Source: Amoebidium appalachense
Taxonomy: Eukaryota > Ichthyosporea
Direction of reading: 5' to 3'
Assembly: GCA_963693365.1 (NCBI GenBank)
Contig: CAVNZM010000005.1
Span: 4,154,001-4,218,000, forward strand
Length of the DNA: 64,000 bases
Part shown: positions 1-40,897 of the stretch, piece after piece
Numbering within the stretch: the stretch's first letter is position 1
Layout: the number at the start of each line of letters is the position of its first letter
The notes under the pieces: generated by a model
The model's input: only the letters and a program-made list of their open reading frames with translations
Database searches by the model: none
Told to the model about the DNA's origin: nothing
Position numbers and translations under genes: made by a program

Positions 1-44
1 CACTAAAGTATTATCAGAACAAAACCCCCAGCCTTCTTTCTCCG

Positions 45-80
<36 letters not shown>

Positions 81-103
81 CCCACTTGCCCTGCCCTCCT
101 CCA

Positions 104-135
<32 letters not shown>

Positions 136-332
136 ACCATCCCCACCCAAACCCCACCCCCCCACCCCACCAGCCCGCCGCCACTGCCATCACTCATTTC
201 ACTCCAAATCACGTCTACATCACTCACAACCAGATACATATCATCACAAGTGATCAGTACTATAATAGAAACAGTGCCACACGTGTTATTACTAATGACA
301 TTAAGAGCAAAACCAACCAGCCCAACACCCAC

Positions 333-10799
<10,467 letters not shown>

Positions 10800-11823
10800 C
10801 CGGGCCCCTCCGCGACGCACAAGAAGCATGCTGAGCGTGCAGATAACAAAACGTTCAGAGATGGCGTGGAGAAACTGCACAGTCACGGTCGCGTCACCGA
10901 GCCCAACACTTGTGAACCTCCGCGTCCCGTCTCTCCCGGTGTGCAGGTGCACATTGTGAACTTGTGCCGCAGCCGGCGTGCGGCTTTTGAACCCTGGGCG
11001 CTGCTTTTTGCATTCTTTGCTCACGAATCACTTTACGTCACGACGCGCAGTAGCCTTATATGGCTATTGAACCTTATTCTGCATTCTTTCCCCACGCGAA
11101 GGCGAGAGGTCTGAGCCGATCCGTACTCAACGGTATTATGTACTGCAAGCAAAAGAAAAGGAAAACATTCGACTTCGCGGCTTATTATGAACTATGCAAT
11201 TTCTAGTGCTTTATCTCTCCCAAATTTGTAGCCCCAACAGCTAGTAGAGTCATGAACACGCAGCGGACAGTTGTTTTCCTTTCGAAATCCTTAGAGCTTG
11301 GCTAGCGGTGAGATTACTATGAGCTCAAGTCCGTTCTCGTTGGTTGGACTCAAAGCCGCTAGATGCAAACGTGCAACGACATAAATCATGGGACTCGGGA
11401 GTATGCAGCCATTTCATTCAGGGCCAGACCATTAGAGATAATAAGCACATGATAACCGTTATATTGCTGTTAATTGTTTAGAATAGTGTTATGTATACAG
11501 TCTTGGCAGGGAAAAGGCTCGACAGTCGAATGGTAGCTGTACACGGTTAATTCAAGTGTTTGTTGTACAGTTTGACACCGATTCGCTTAGAGTCATTGAT
11601 TACTTAAACATTGTGCTAAAACCCTAACTCATTGGCTTAAACAAGATTTTGGCGGAGCTGACATCCAATCAGAAAACCCAAAAAGTGACGTCACTTTGGA
11701 GCGCGGGCGGGCGGTTCTCGCCTCATGATACCGGTGGCAGCGTGACATGTTGGTGTTACTTCCGTATAGGATTAGGCCTAGGTGCCCCTACCTCATCCTC
11801 TAGACTGTACTAAAGCATACGTT
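10800..11823. promoter_or_regulatory. Divergent promoter region between the lipase and the YbaK-EXD2 gene
   Basis: About 1 kb of high-complexity sequence between two start codons facing away from each other, almost free of the repeats seen elsewhere. Near the plus-strand start it holds CCAAT (11665-11669), a perfect TGACGTCA palindrome (11686-11693), TTTTGGCGGA just upstream (about 11647-11656) and a GC-rich stretch (11700-11715). The same CCAAT/TGACGT pairing occurs near other gene starts here. No TATA box was identified. Confidence 0.55.
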
Positions 11824-27394
<15,571 letters not shown>

Positions 27395-28585
27395 GAAGCT
27401 GCCAAATATGGCAACATTAAATCTTGACAGACTCAGTGATGTTGGGTTCGTTATTGTTTGTTTGTTCTTTCTCTCCCTTTCCATCCCATGTATGTGGGGT
27501 TCGGTGGTAGAAATTCTCTTGCTCTTGTGCACGAATGTTGTGGCCGCCCCCCCCCCCCCCCCCCCCCCCTTTTTTTTTTTTGTTTGTTTATTTGTTTGTT
27601 TGTTTGTTTGTTTGACATTTGAACTGTTGCTTGGCTGTCTTTCGAAGTGTGTTTTCCTCTCGGTTTTCATTTTGCAAGTCTCACACCGGCAAGCTGTCAC
27701 TAGTGGTAGGGCACGCTCCCGTTATGTATAGATGATCAATATTGGTGATTGGAAGATTTGACTTTGTCTGGCATCGTTGATATCATAGACGTGGGGGACC
27801 CACTAACTGTCCCGTTAATTAGGGACCAATAGGATGTGGTTTAAATCTTGATCGTCGGTTGCAAGCTGAGATCAAGTAAGCGTACGAATGAAGTGATGTA
27901 TGTATGTAACTGATGTAACCCATCTGCATGTGCAGTAGAGCAGCCTGTTCATTAATATAGTCATTTTAAGGTGAGCTACCCATGAACATGGTTGTGCTCA
28001 AAAGTAAAGAAAATAACAAATGAATGATGTTGCGGACAGATCTTGAACCTCCAAACTCGACGAGTGAATGTTGACAAACGTACACACTACCCATCACCAT
28101 GTCGATCATGCATGTATGCATGGAATATCATGACTGAGTCTCTATATAAACTTCCCTGGCATATGTTCATTTTTGACGGTGAATGTGTAGATGGGGAGAA
28201 GGTGGAGCAGGAAAAAGGGGGGGGGGGGGGGGGGGGAGGCATGCCGTTTGAGGTGGCCCACTGCAAATTCAAGTGTGTACATATGTAAACTCTCAGGAGA
28301 GGAGTGTGCTTCTGATAGTGTATATGCATATGAAGGTTTGAGCAAGTCAGAAGTTTAAGTGTGAGTGTGGGTGAACGTGAGACAAAATGTGAGGGGGTAG
28401 CAGGGGTAGCTGTACGTGTATCTGCAAGTGTACATGTGAGCGTGCAGATTGTTTTCGTATGATGTATGAGGTGTGGGTGGGTGTGGGTGGGTGTGTGTGT
28501 GTGTGTGGGTAGGTGGGTGGGTGTATGTGTTCGTGTTTGTGTATATGCGCGTGCCGTGTGCACGTGTGTGTGTTAGCGAGAGAGA

Positions 28586-28635
<50 letters not shown>

Positions 28636-29047
28636 GAGTGAGAGAATATGTGTGTGCGTGGCGGTGGTGGTGTGGTATGCGTGCGTGTTGGGGAGGGAGG
28701 GGGAGGGCAGGGGGGGGGGGGGGGGCACTGCGTGCCTGTGTGTGTGGTGGGTACTCCGTGTGGGGAGGGGAGGGGGGGGGAGTAATAGAGACTGCAGGGG
28801 ATGCTCAGGTTAAACTCAACAGACACACATTTTCAGTCTTGAGCAACAAAAAACCAGCTGAATTTAGTTTTTGCAAACCCTTCTATTTATACACACACAA
28901 AACAAGCTCCCAACCGCACCTCCAAACCGTACGTCTATATCTATGTGCACACATACCAACACTACAAAACCTAAGTAGCAACACAACCTGTCCCGGCCGC
29001 CTTTATTCAAACAGCAACTTAGTAACATACAGTGACCCATAACCATA
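27395..29047. other. Non-coding spacer between the EXD2 stop and zinc-finger gene 1
   Basis: Contains a C/T homopolymer junction (27548-27582), a (GTTT)n stretch (27583-27614), G runs (28215-28236, 28587-28634) and GT-rich sequence at 28470-28580. The 28000-28290 part corresponds to 31900-32290 in the second unit. No supported gene. Confidence 0.6.
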
Positions 29048-29947
29048 TTAGTTCATGCCGTGCATTTCTCTTCTGTGTGCAGTCAGTTCCCCCTTCATGT
29101 TACAAGCAAAGTTGCAACTTCCCAACGATTCATCACAGAAATACCTAAAGCCATGGTGCCTGTAGTGTACCGTAATGATCCTTTTTCGGTCGTGGCTAAA
29201 ATTACACCCGTTTATGTTGCACGTGTATGCCTTATCCCCTGTGTGAAACCTGACGTGTTTTTTTAGGTTAAACGAATTCATAAACCTTGAACCACACCCT
29301 TTTTCTGGGCAGAGGAACGGTCGATCCCTACACTCCACTTCACCCCATCCTGAAGAAGACAAAGAGGAAACGGACTCTGTTGATTTTTGGGGTGTCGGTT
29401 TCTTTCGCTTTTTGGCATCTTGGGCGTATTTGTGTTTCCTATGCACGTGTCTCCATAGGCTGGCATGGTGCGCGTATTCCTTTCCACAGCCCTTATATGC
29501 ACACTTGTAAGTCATGGCTTCCGTTTCTTCCCCACTGTCTTCCCCATCCTCTGCCTCCGATCCTTCCCCATTTTCGCCTCCATCTTCGTTCCTTGTATCT
29601 GTATCCCCCTCCTCACCCTCTTCGTGTTCTTGGACGTGTTTATCCAGGAGTTCCTTTGTCAAATAGACCCAACCACACCATCCTATAGTACATTTGAAAA
29701 GAACGTCCGCTTTCTCGCCCCCACCTTCTGATGAATCATGGTCAATTTCCTTGTTGTCTCCTGCAACAGCTTCATTCTTTAGAAAAGACGCGTTAGCACA
29801 GCAAGTTCCGGCTCTACTAAAACATGTTGCCCTGTGTGTTCTAAGGAGGGAAAAGTCCGTGAAGGCTTTGTTGCAGCCCGGACGATCGCACAGTTGGGTG
29901 GGTTGGCTCGGGACGTCAGCAGAAGGTGGTGATGAGGTGGTGGCCAT
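29048..29947 (-). CDS. C2H2 zinc-finger protein, TFIIIA-like, tandem copy 1
   Basis: A single-exon frame of 299 codons from ATG at 29947 (CC ATG GCC). About six C2H2-type fingers are visible: CDRPGCNKAFTDFSLLRTH with a C-type last ligand, CTIGWCGWVYLTKELLDKH, YKCAYKGCGKEYAHH...H, FLCPEKGCGSRFMNS...H, YTCNINGCNFSHDRK...H and YFCDESLGSCNFACN...H. The double-Cys spacing and the CPEKGCG/HTGDK linkers resemble TFIIIA-type nucleic-acid-binding proteins. An acidic Glu/Gly/Asp stretch separates fingers 2 and 3. The frame stays open upstream through a CA repeat to an ATG at 30088, so a His-Thr-rich extension is possible. The paralogue lies at 33773-34615. No target is inferred. Confidence 0.85.
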   Translation of the reverse strand: MATTSSPPSADVPSQPTQLCDRPGCNKAFTDFSLLRTHRATCFSRAGTCCANASFLKNEAVAGDNKEIDHDSSEGGGEKADVLFKCTIGWCGWVYLTKELLDKHVQEHEEGEEGDTDTRNEDGGENGEGSEAEDGEDSGEETEAMTYKCAYKGCGKEYAHHASLWRHVHRKHKYAQDAKKRKKPTPQKSTESVSSLSSSGWGEVECRDRPFLCPEKGCGSRFMNSFNLKKHVRFHTGDKAYTCNINGCNFSHDRKRIITVHYRHHGFRYFCDESLGSCNFACNMKGELTAHRREMHGMN

Positions 29948-30505
29948 GGTGCGTGTGTGTGCTAACGTGTGTGCGGTGTGCGCGCGCGCGCGTGTGTCTG
30001 TGTGTGCGTGTGTGTGTGTGTGTGTACAGGGTGTGCGCGTTGCGTGTGTGCGTAATGTGCGTATCACAGCAAGCAGGTGTTGCAACACACTAATTTAAAC
30101 TGTAGTTTGGGAAGTGACCGTCTCTAAACATCATGTATTGATGAACCTTCTCATTTTCAAAGGCTTTCGAGTCAAGACTTGGGGGTTTTTTTTTGTGACC
30201 TTCCAAGTTCCGGCTGTGAGCTCTGTGAGCCACACGAAGCCGCAAGCATGATTGTGAACCAATGGACGCTATCCGTCGCACATTACCATTTTAAGCCTGG
30301 TTTATGATGTTTTCATTGGTAGGTGGGTGCTACTGCTAAATACTACTTGAACTGCACTCTGCCCCTGAATTCATGAAGGTTTTGTTTTGTGTTTTTTTCT
30401 TTCGAAATTTATGGTTATGTAGTCAATAGTCAAAACCATATTTGTGCATCAATCCTCCCCCCCCCCCCCCCCCTCCTCCCCCCAAAATCCCCCCTTCCCC
30501 ACTCC

Positions 30506-30553
<48 letters not shown>

Positions 30554-30590
30554 CCCCCGGGGCCCCACCACCACCATGTGCACTTGGCCA

Positions 30591-30597
<7 letters not shown>

Positions 30598-30668
<71 letters not shown>
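30598..30668. repeat. C homopolymers followed by a (CA)n array
   Basis: The CA array at 30598-30668 follows C runs at 30456-30473 and about 30507-30550. It lies between the two segmental duplication units. Confidence 0.9.
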
Positions 30669-30670
<2 letters not shown>

Positions 30671-30926
30671 GATCTCCTAGGCCTCCCAGCAATAAAGGCA
30701 AAGGTTGCTTAACGCCGTTAATTAATAGGAGGGAGAGGGGTGGGGGGACGAGGGGGTGGGGGGGTGGGGGGGCCGGGAGGGGGTGGGAGAGAGGGGGGCT
30801 TTAATGAATCCAAGGGAAGGAGGGGGGGCCCGAGAACTTGGCCGGGGGGCCGGGGGGGGGGGGGGGGGGGGGGTCCCGGAGACGGAGTGGGGTGAATGAC
30901 TTGGGATTATATGGGGGTTTAAGCCG

Positions 30927-31050
30927 GTGCTGGATTCGGCCGGGCAGCTAGGGGGGTTCATACGGTCGTGCCAGGCAGCACTTTGTCGACAGACTGCGGC
31001 CCAAACACCTCAACCCAACATGGAAGGTGGACTATGACCTGCCTGATTAG
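30927..31050 (+). pseudogene. Duplicated last exon of the EXD2-like gene, frameshifted
   Basis: Matches 27275-27394 closely, including GGGGGGTTCATACGG, the segment encoding LRPKHLNP and the terminal TATGACCTGCCTGATTAG. A one-base gain after CATACGG (TCGTGCCAGGCAGCAC in place of GCATGGAGGCAGCAC) breaks the frame, and the acceptor TTTTAG is replaced by AAGCCG. No upstream exons accompany it. It is a by-product of the segmental duplication and marks its left boundary. Confidence 0.85.
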
Positions 31051-32566
31051 GAAGTTGCCAAATATGGTATGCATGCTCTGATGTCGGGCTGAATGGTGAT
31101 TGGAGCGCCACAAAGAGTGGCAGTGTGTACCATATTGGTGGAACGAAGACGGGATGAACACATCTCCGAGCTGCGTTCAGGTTTTTTTATTTAGGGCCCT
31201 TGTTTCCTTGGCGCTATATGTGGGGTTCGGTCGGGAATTCACTTGCATTTGTGCACGAATCTTGTGGGATTTCCCCCTTCCTTCCCTCCCCCCCCCCTTC
31301 TCCCCCCCCCAACCCCCCTCCCCCCACCTCTCCTCCTCCTTCTCCTCCCCCCCCCCCCCCTCCCCCCCCCCCACACACACATCTCCTCCGCATCCCCCCC
31401 CCCCTTTTTATTATTATTATTTTATTTTTATTTTATTTTTTATTTATTTATTTTGGGGGGGGGGGGGGGGGGGGGGGGGAAGGGCGGGGGGCATTTTGAA
31501 CTATTTCTTGGCTGTCTTAAGCTTTCGACTCGGAATTTTTTTTTTCCGGTTTTCATTTCGCAAGTCGACGTCTCGCGCGCGAGCTGCCACTGGTAGTCGG
31601 GCAAACTCTCGTTTTGTGTAGATAATATATTTTGGTAATTGAAGATTTTAGATACTATTAGCGATAAATATGTAACTTGATGGACGCGTGGGGTCACTAA
31701 TCGTCCCGTAGCTGCCGTTAATTTCTGAGCCAATAGGATGTGTGTGTTAGAGCAGACGTGAGTAGATATATGTGCATGAAGCTGATCATTGAACCGACGT
31801 GCAGTGGATTAGACTGTGCATTAGTCATTGTAGCAAATGAAAGGCGAGATATCCATAGACATGGATGGTATGCCAAATAAAAAAGAATAAAATTGCAGAC
31901 AGAACATCCAAAGTTAACAGACAGTGCATACTTACAAACGACGCCGTGCACACTACCAATACATATGCATCATTTCATGACTCCATACTGATAATCATTC
32001 CGACACCAGTTCATTTTGGTGCGGCCTATGTATGTGTGAATATCGATTAGGAGTTGGGGGGGAGGGAAGGGGGGCCCCAGGGGATGATGGGGCGGAAGGG
32101 GAGGTGGGGGGGGGGGGGGGGGGGGGGGGGGGGAGAGGATCCAACCAACAAAACCCTATAGTGCCAAGGACCGGCTTCGGCCCAAAAAAAAAACCCCCCC
32201 TTTAAAATTTTAGGAACCTTTGGGGGGGGGGGGGGGGGGGGGGGGGGGAGCTTTCAGCCCGAGATGTCCCACTGCAAACTCAAGTGTGTGCATGTGTATA
32301 GGGGAGAAAGGGTGTGCTTACTAAAAAGGGTGAGCTTGCTGCTTGTGTGCATGACTCAGGTGTGAAGAAGTCAACAGTATGAGTGTGCGAGTGATCCTGG
32401 TGAGACTAGTAGTTCTGAATGTTTGGTGGGGCAGGAGGGGGGGCTATGTGTGTAAATGCATGTGTGCATGTGTGTAAGTGTGTGGGATGGCGTCGTTTCA
32501 AATTGGTATATGATGTGTGTGTGTGTATGTGTGTGGTGGTGGTGGTGGTGGTGTGTATGTGTATTT

Positions 32567-32597
<31 letters not shown>

Positions 32598-33189
32598 CTC
32601 AACCGAATGTAAATTAGGTGATATTACGCTTGTCGTGGTGCGTGGTAAGGAGAAACCCAGGATGGGGATGGAGGGAACCGTGATCCCGAGGGGACGGGGG
32701 GGGGGGGGGGGGGAGGGGGGGGGGGGGGGATGTAAAATTACAAGAGTCACCGCCCAGTTTAAGGTTAGCCTGCGCAGATACCGTGACTTTCTCAAACCTA
32801 GAAATCATTCATCATTGAAAACCAACCGAGCTTTGTTTTTCGGAATTCCTTTATTTCTCGCCTTATGTACAGCAACTCAAAAGTAACTCTCTGTCAAGAC
32901 TGCAACACCGTAACCTACAGATACACATCGATGCATTATATTCTTTATGTTATGTCGTTGGGCAGGAATGGGTGGGAATGTGTGTGTGTATACGTATTGA
33001 TATGCACGTGGGCATGCAATATTAAAAGTCAAAGGGAGGGAGGGGTGGGCGGGGGCGGGGGGAGGGGGAGGGGAGAGGTGGGGGGAGGGGGAGGGGGGAG
33101 GGGGCTGGGGATCAAGAGAGAGAGACAGAGGAGGGAAAGAGAGAAAGACCTTAATTTGTGTGAAGCCGGGGGGGGGGGGGGGGGGGGAG

Positions 33190-33315
<126 letters not shown>

Positions 33316-33436
33316 ACTTTTTTGTGCGGAGGCGAGGGGCCTCTGCGTTTAGTTATAATAATGTGTGTGTGTGTGTGTGGGTGTGTGTGTGTGTGCGCGC
33401 GCGCGCCCTTGAGCAACGGTGTGTGTTTGTGTATGT

Positions 33437-33500
<64 letters not shown>

Positions 33501-33516
33501 GCGTGTGTATGTGTGT

Positions 33517-33553
<37 letters not shown>

Positions 33554-33772
33554 TATGTGTATGCATGCGAGACGCTCCATGCACGCGCCGGGTCATCATT
33601 ATTAGTATCTTACGTCCATACAAGCAAAACACACTCCCAACAACACTTCATTCTTACATACAACTATACTTTTACACAGGCATCTACACCTTACAAAGTC
33701 TTAACGCCATCATCACATACACCTACCCCTTCTCTTCATCCCACACGTAGATTACAGTGACCCCTAACCATC

Positions 33773-34615
33773 TTAGTTCATGCCGTGCATTTCTCTTCTG
33801 TGTGCAGCCAGCTCCCCCTTACGGTTACAAGCAAAGTTGCAGCTTTCCAACGATTCATCACAGAAATATCTAAAGCCATGATGCCCATGGTGGACCGTGA
33901 TTACCCCCCTTCGGTCATGGCTAAAATTACACCCGTTTATGTTGCAAGTGTATGTCTTATCCCCTGTGTGAAATCTGATGTGTTTTTTTTGAGCAAACGC
34001 GTCTGTAAGCCTTACACCACACCCTTTTTCTGGGCAGGGGAACGGCCGAAGTCTACGATCTTCTTCGCCCTCCTCAGAAGAAGGCGAAGAATAAGCGGAC
34101 TCTGTCGGTGTTTTGGGTGTCGCTTTCTTTCGCTCTTTGGCGTCTTGGCCTTTTTTGTGCTTGCTATTCACATGTCTGTATAGGCCCGATTTGAAGGTGT
34201 ATTCCTTTCCACAGCCCTCGTACGAACATCTGTAAGGCCCGGTTTCCATGCCTTCCTCGCTGCTTTCCTCGCTCATGTTATCACCCTCCTCACCATGTTC
34301 CTGTTCCTGGACGTGTTTATCCAGGAGTTCCTTTGTCAAGTAAACCCATTCACACCGTCCAATAGTACATTTGAAATGACCGTCCGTATCCTCGCCCCCA
34401 TCCTCCTGGTCAATGTCCGTGTTGTCTCTTTCTCCAGCTTCATTCTTTATAAGAGACGCATTAGCACAACAATCTCCGGCTCGACTAAAACATGATGCTC
34501 TGTGTGATCTAAGGAGGGAAAAGTCCGTGAAGATTTTGTTGCAGCCCGGACGATCGCACAGTTGGGTAGGATGGCTCGGGATGTCAGCAGAGGGTGGTGG
34601 TGTGGTGGTGGCCAT
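33773..34615 (-). CDS. C2H2 zinc-finger protein, TFIIIA-like, tandem copy 2
   Basis: A single-exon frame of 280 codons from ATG at 34615, paralogous to 29048-29947. Finger ligands and linkers are kept (CDRPGCNKIFTDF, CTIGRCEWVYLTKE, YRCSYEGCGKEYTFK, FPCPEKGCGVRLTDAF, YTCNINGCNFSHDRR, CDESLESCNFACNRK). The acidic linker is shorter by about 20 residues and finger 4 is the most diverged (VRLTDAFAQKKH versus SRFMNSFNLKKH). Both copies are intact with changes concentrated outside ligand positions, which suggests both are under constraint. A 112-bp GT array lies 5 bp upstream of the ATG; on the sense strand the frame stays open through it as His-Thr repeats to 34792. Confidence 0.85.
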   Translation of the reverse strand: MATTTPPPSADIPSHPTQLCDRPGCNKIFTDFSLLRSHRASCFSRAGDCCANASLIKNEAGERDNTDIDQEDGGEDTDGHFKCTIGRCEWVYLTKELLDKHVQEQEHGEEGDNMSEESSEEGMETGPYRCSYEGCGKEYTFKSGLYRHVNSKHKKGQDAKERKKATPKTPTESAYSSPSSEEGEEDRRLRPFPCPEKGCGVRLTDAFAQKKHIRFHTGDKTYTCNINGCNFSHDRRGVITVHHGHHGFRYFCDESLESCNFACNRKGELAAHRREMHGMN

Positions 34616-34616
34616 G

Positions 34617-34734
<118 letters not shown>

Positions 34735-35370
34735 AGTGTGTATGCGTTGCGTGTGTGTGTATTGTGCGCGTCACAGCAAGCAGGTGTAGCAAAACACTAT
34801 CCTAAAAGCCTAAACTGTACCAAGCCTGGGACAATCCATCAGACGAGGCTGAGCCAGTTTTTTTTTTTTTTGGCCCTCCGAGTTGCTCGTTCGGACTGAA
34901 GCTGCCGTGGGTTCAAGTGTACTGCACTACTGTCACTGAGCGAGGCTGCAAGCATGATTTTGAACCAATGGACACTATCCGGCTCATTACCATTTTTAGC
35001 CTGGTTTACGATGTTTTGATTGGTGGGTGGGTGGTACAACTCCCTACCAGTGCATGCACGCCTTGCAAGGCCTAGGGCCTTAGGGGTTTACACACTTTTT
35101 ATTGCGTGGACACTGCCGGAGGCCCAGCCACATTCGACAGGGCTTTATGTAAACGCTTTTTTCCCTTTTCCGTTCGAAATTTATGGTTCAAATATGAAGG
35201 CCACACACAACAGTGCATGCCTTACCCTGCAGAATAGACTTACAATAGGGCACCAGGCCAAACCTAAAACCCCCAGGCCAAGGTGCATTACATAGCCAAA
35301 AACCCCGTCTGCCTTAGGGCATTCGCACATGGTTGAATTAACATTCGTGCATCATTTCTAATCGCAACCT

Positions 35371-35732
35371 GCCAATTTTCTGCCTAGGCCTATATTGCAG
35401 TCTTCCCCCCCCCCCCCCCCCCCTCTTCCCCCGACATGCACACACACAAACACACACACACACACACACATCAAACCAAAAAACTAACAAACAAACAAAC
35501 AAACAAAAGGCTTGTCAGGAAGAGAACTGGTAAGAAAAACCATGTTGTGTGCCAATTTTCTGCCTATATTGCAGTCTCCCCCCCCCCCCCCCCCCCCCCC
35601 CCCTTCCCCCGACATGCACACACACAAACACACACACACACACACACATCAAACCAAAAAACTAACAAACAAACAAACAAACAAAAGGCTTGTCAGGAAG
35701 AGAACTGGTAAGAAAAACCATGTTGTGTGCAG
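35371..35732. repeat. Tandem duplication, 180-bp unit, two copies
   Basis: Units 35371-35550 and 35551-35732 both start GCCAATTTTCTGCCTA. Both then contain ATATTGCAGTCT, a C run, CCCCGACATGCACACAC, a CA array, (AAAC)n and GGCTTGTCAGGAAGAG. Copies differ mainly in C-run length and a small insertion (GGCC). Non-coding, between the zinc-finger duplication and the cyclophilin gene. Confidence 0.95.
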
Positions 35733-36042
35733 AAACGGAACACCCGGCCATGCACCTACGCATCGATATCAGCAGAATGTTATTTAAAAATAAAAAAATC
35801 TAGCACAAATTGAATGCAACTCAGGCAACCCTAATTGCTCGTCTCTAAGGCGCAGATGCATGCCAGCTGTACGTGTACACTTGGCAATGCGTATATGCAT
35901 GTGCCTTTTGAGGAAAGAATGATTATTATTCTATATTAGGAAATCATGACTAAATAAAAGTAATGCATGAATGCCAATAAAATCAACCGAAAGTGCTGAA
36001 AAGGCAGGCGATAAACATGGGTACATTTCAAAAACCTTACGA

Positions 36043-40192
<4,150 letters not shown>

Positions 40193-40897
40193 TTTGCTTC
40201 TCCCTGAAGTTACACCCGGTTCATGTACGTTGATCTAAAACCTCCGGACCCGTCCTCGAACAGAAAAAAATCGTTTGAAATTCTGCCCACTCTGCATGCA
40301 TGATAGCTGCTACTTGAGATCTCAACAGAAGAAATGAAAGGTAAACCCCAAGAGTGACTGACGTAAGTATACAGCTTTTGATTGGTTATCTGCGCATCAG
40401 AAAGTCACGGGTGCGGCTATCCACCAATCAAATCGTCGCTGCCAAATCGAATGATCATCATGGATCATGTTCCACAGAGCACACAGGTTACTGCAAAAGT
40501 AGGGGGTGTTTGTGTTCGCCAACGGTTACTGTTCAAAGATCCAAAGGATTACACTTAGCTGGAATACCTTTTTACTATCTTTAACTTTACTTAAAAGGCT
40601 TTGTCTTTTGTGAATTCTTTTTTTGGGCCTTTTTTTTGCAGATGAAACCTTAACAGGGTTGTTTTAAAGATTATTAGGACAGTTGGAACACAGGGCGATA
40701 CCGGTTACCTCAGCAGGCAGGGTAAAGTTAGTGCACACGTCCAAAACAACGCTTGAACGTGATTTTCTAAGCATCAAACCCTCCCTTCGTTACACGTACA
40801 GACTGTCACCACCGCTTTTTGCCTCTGGTTTGCCCCAAAACCAGATCTTACACATTACCTAGTTATTCCAAGTCGCATAACAAGAACACAATCGAAT
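40193..40897. promoter_or_regulatory. Divergent promoter region between PPIL3 and the ssSPT gene
   Basis: A 705-bp unique-sequence interval between two outward-facing start codons. It holds TGACGTAA (40359-40366), ATTGG (40381-40385, a CCAAT box on the minus strand) and CCAAT (40424-40428), all nearer the cyclophilin side. It resembles the interval 10800-11823 in motif content and lack of microsatellites. Transcription start sites cannot be read. Confidence 0.5.
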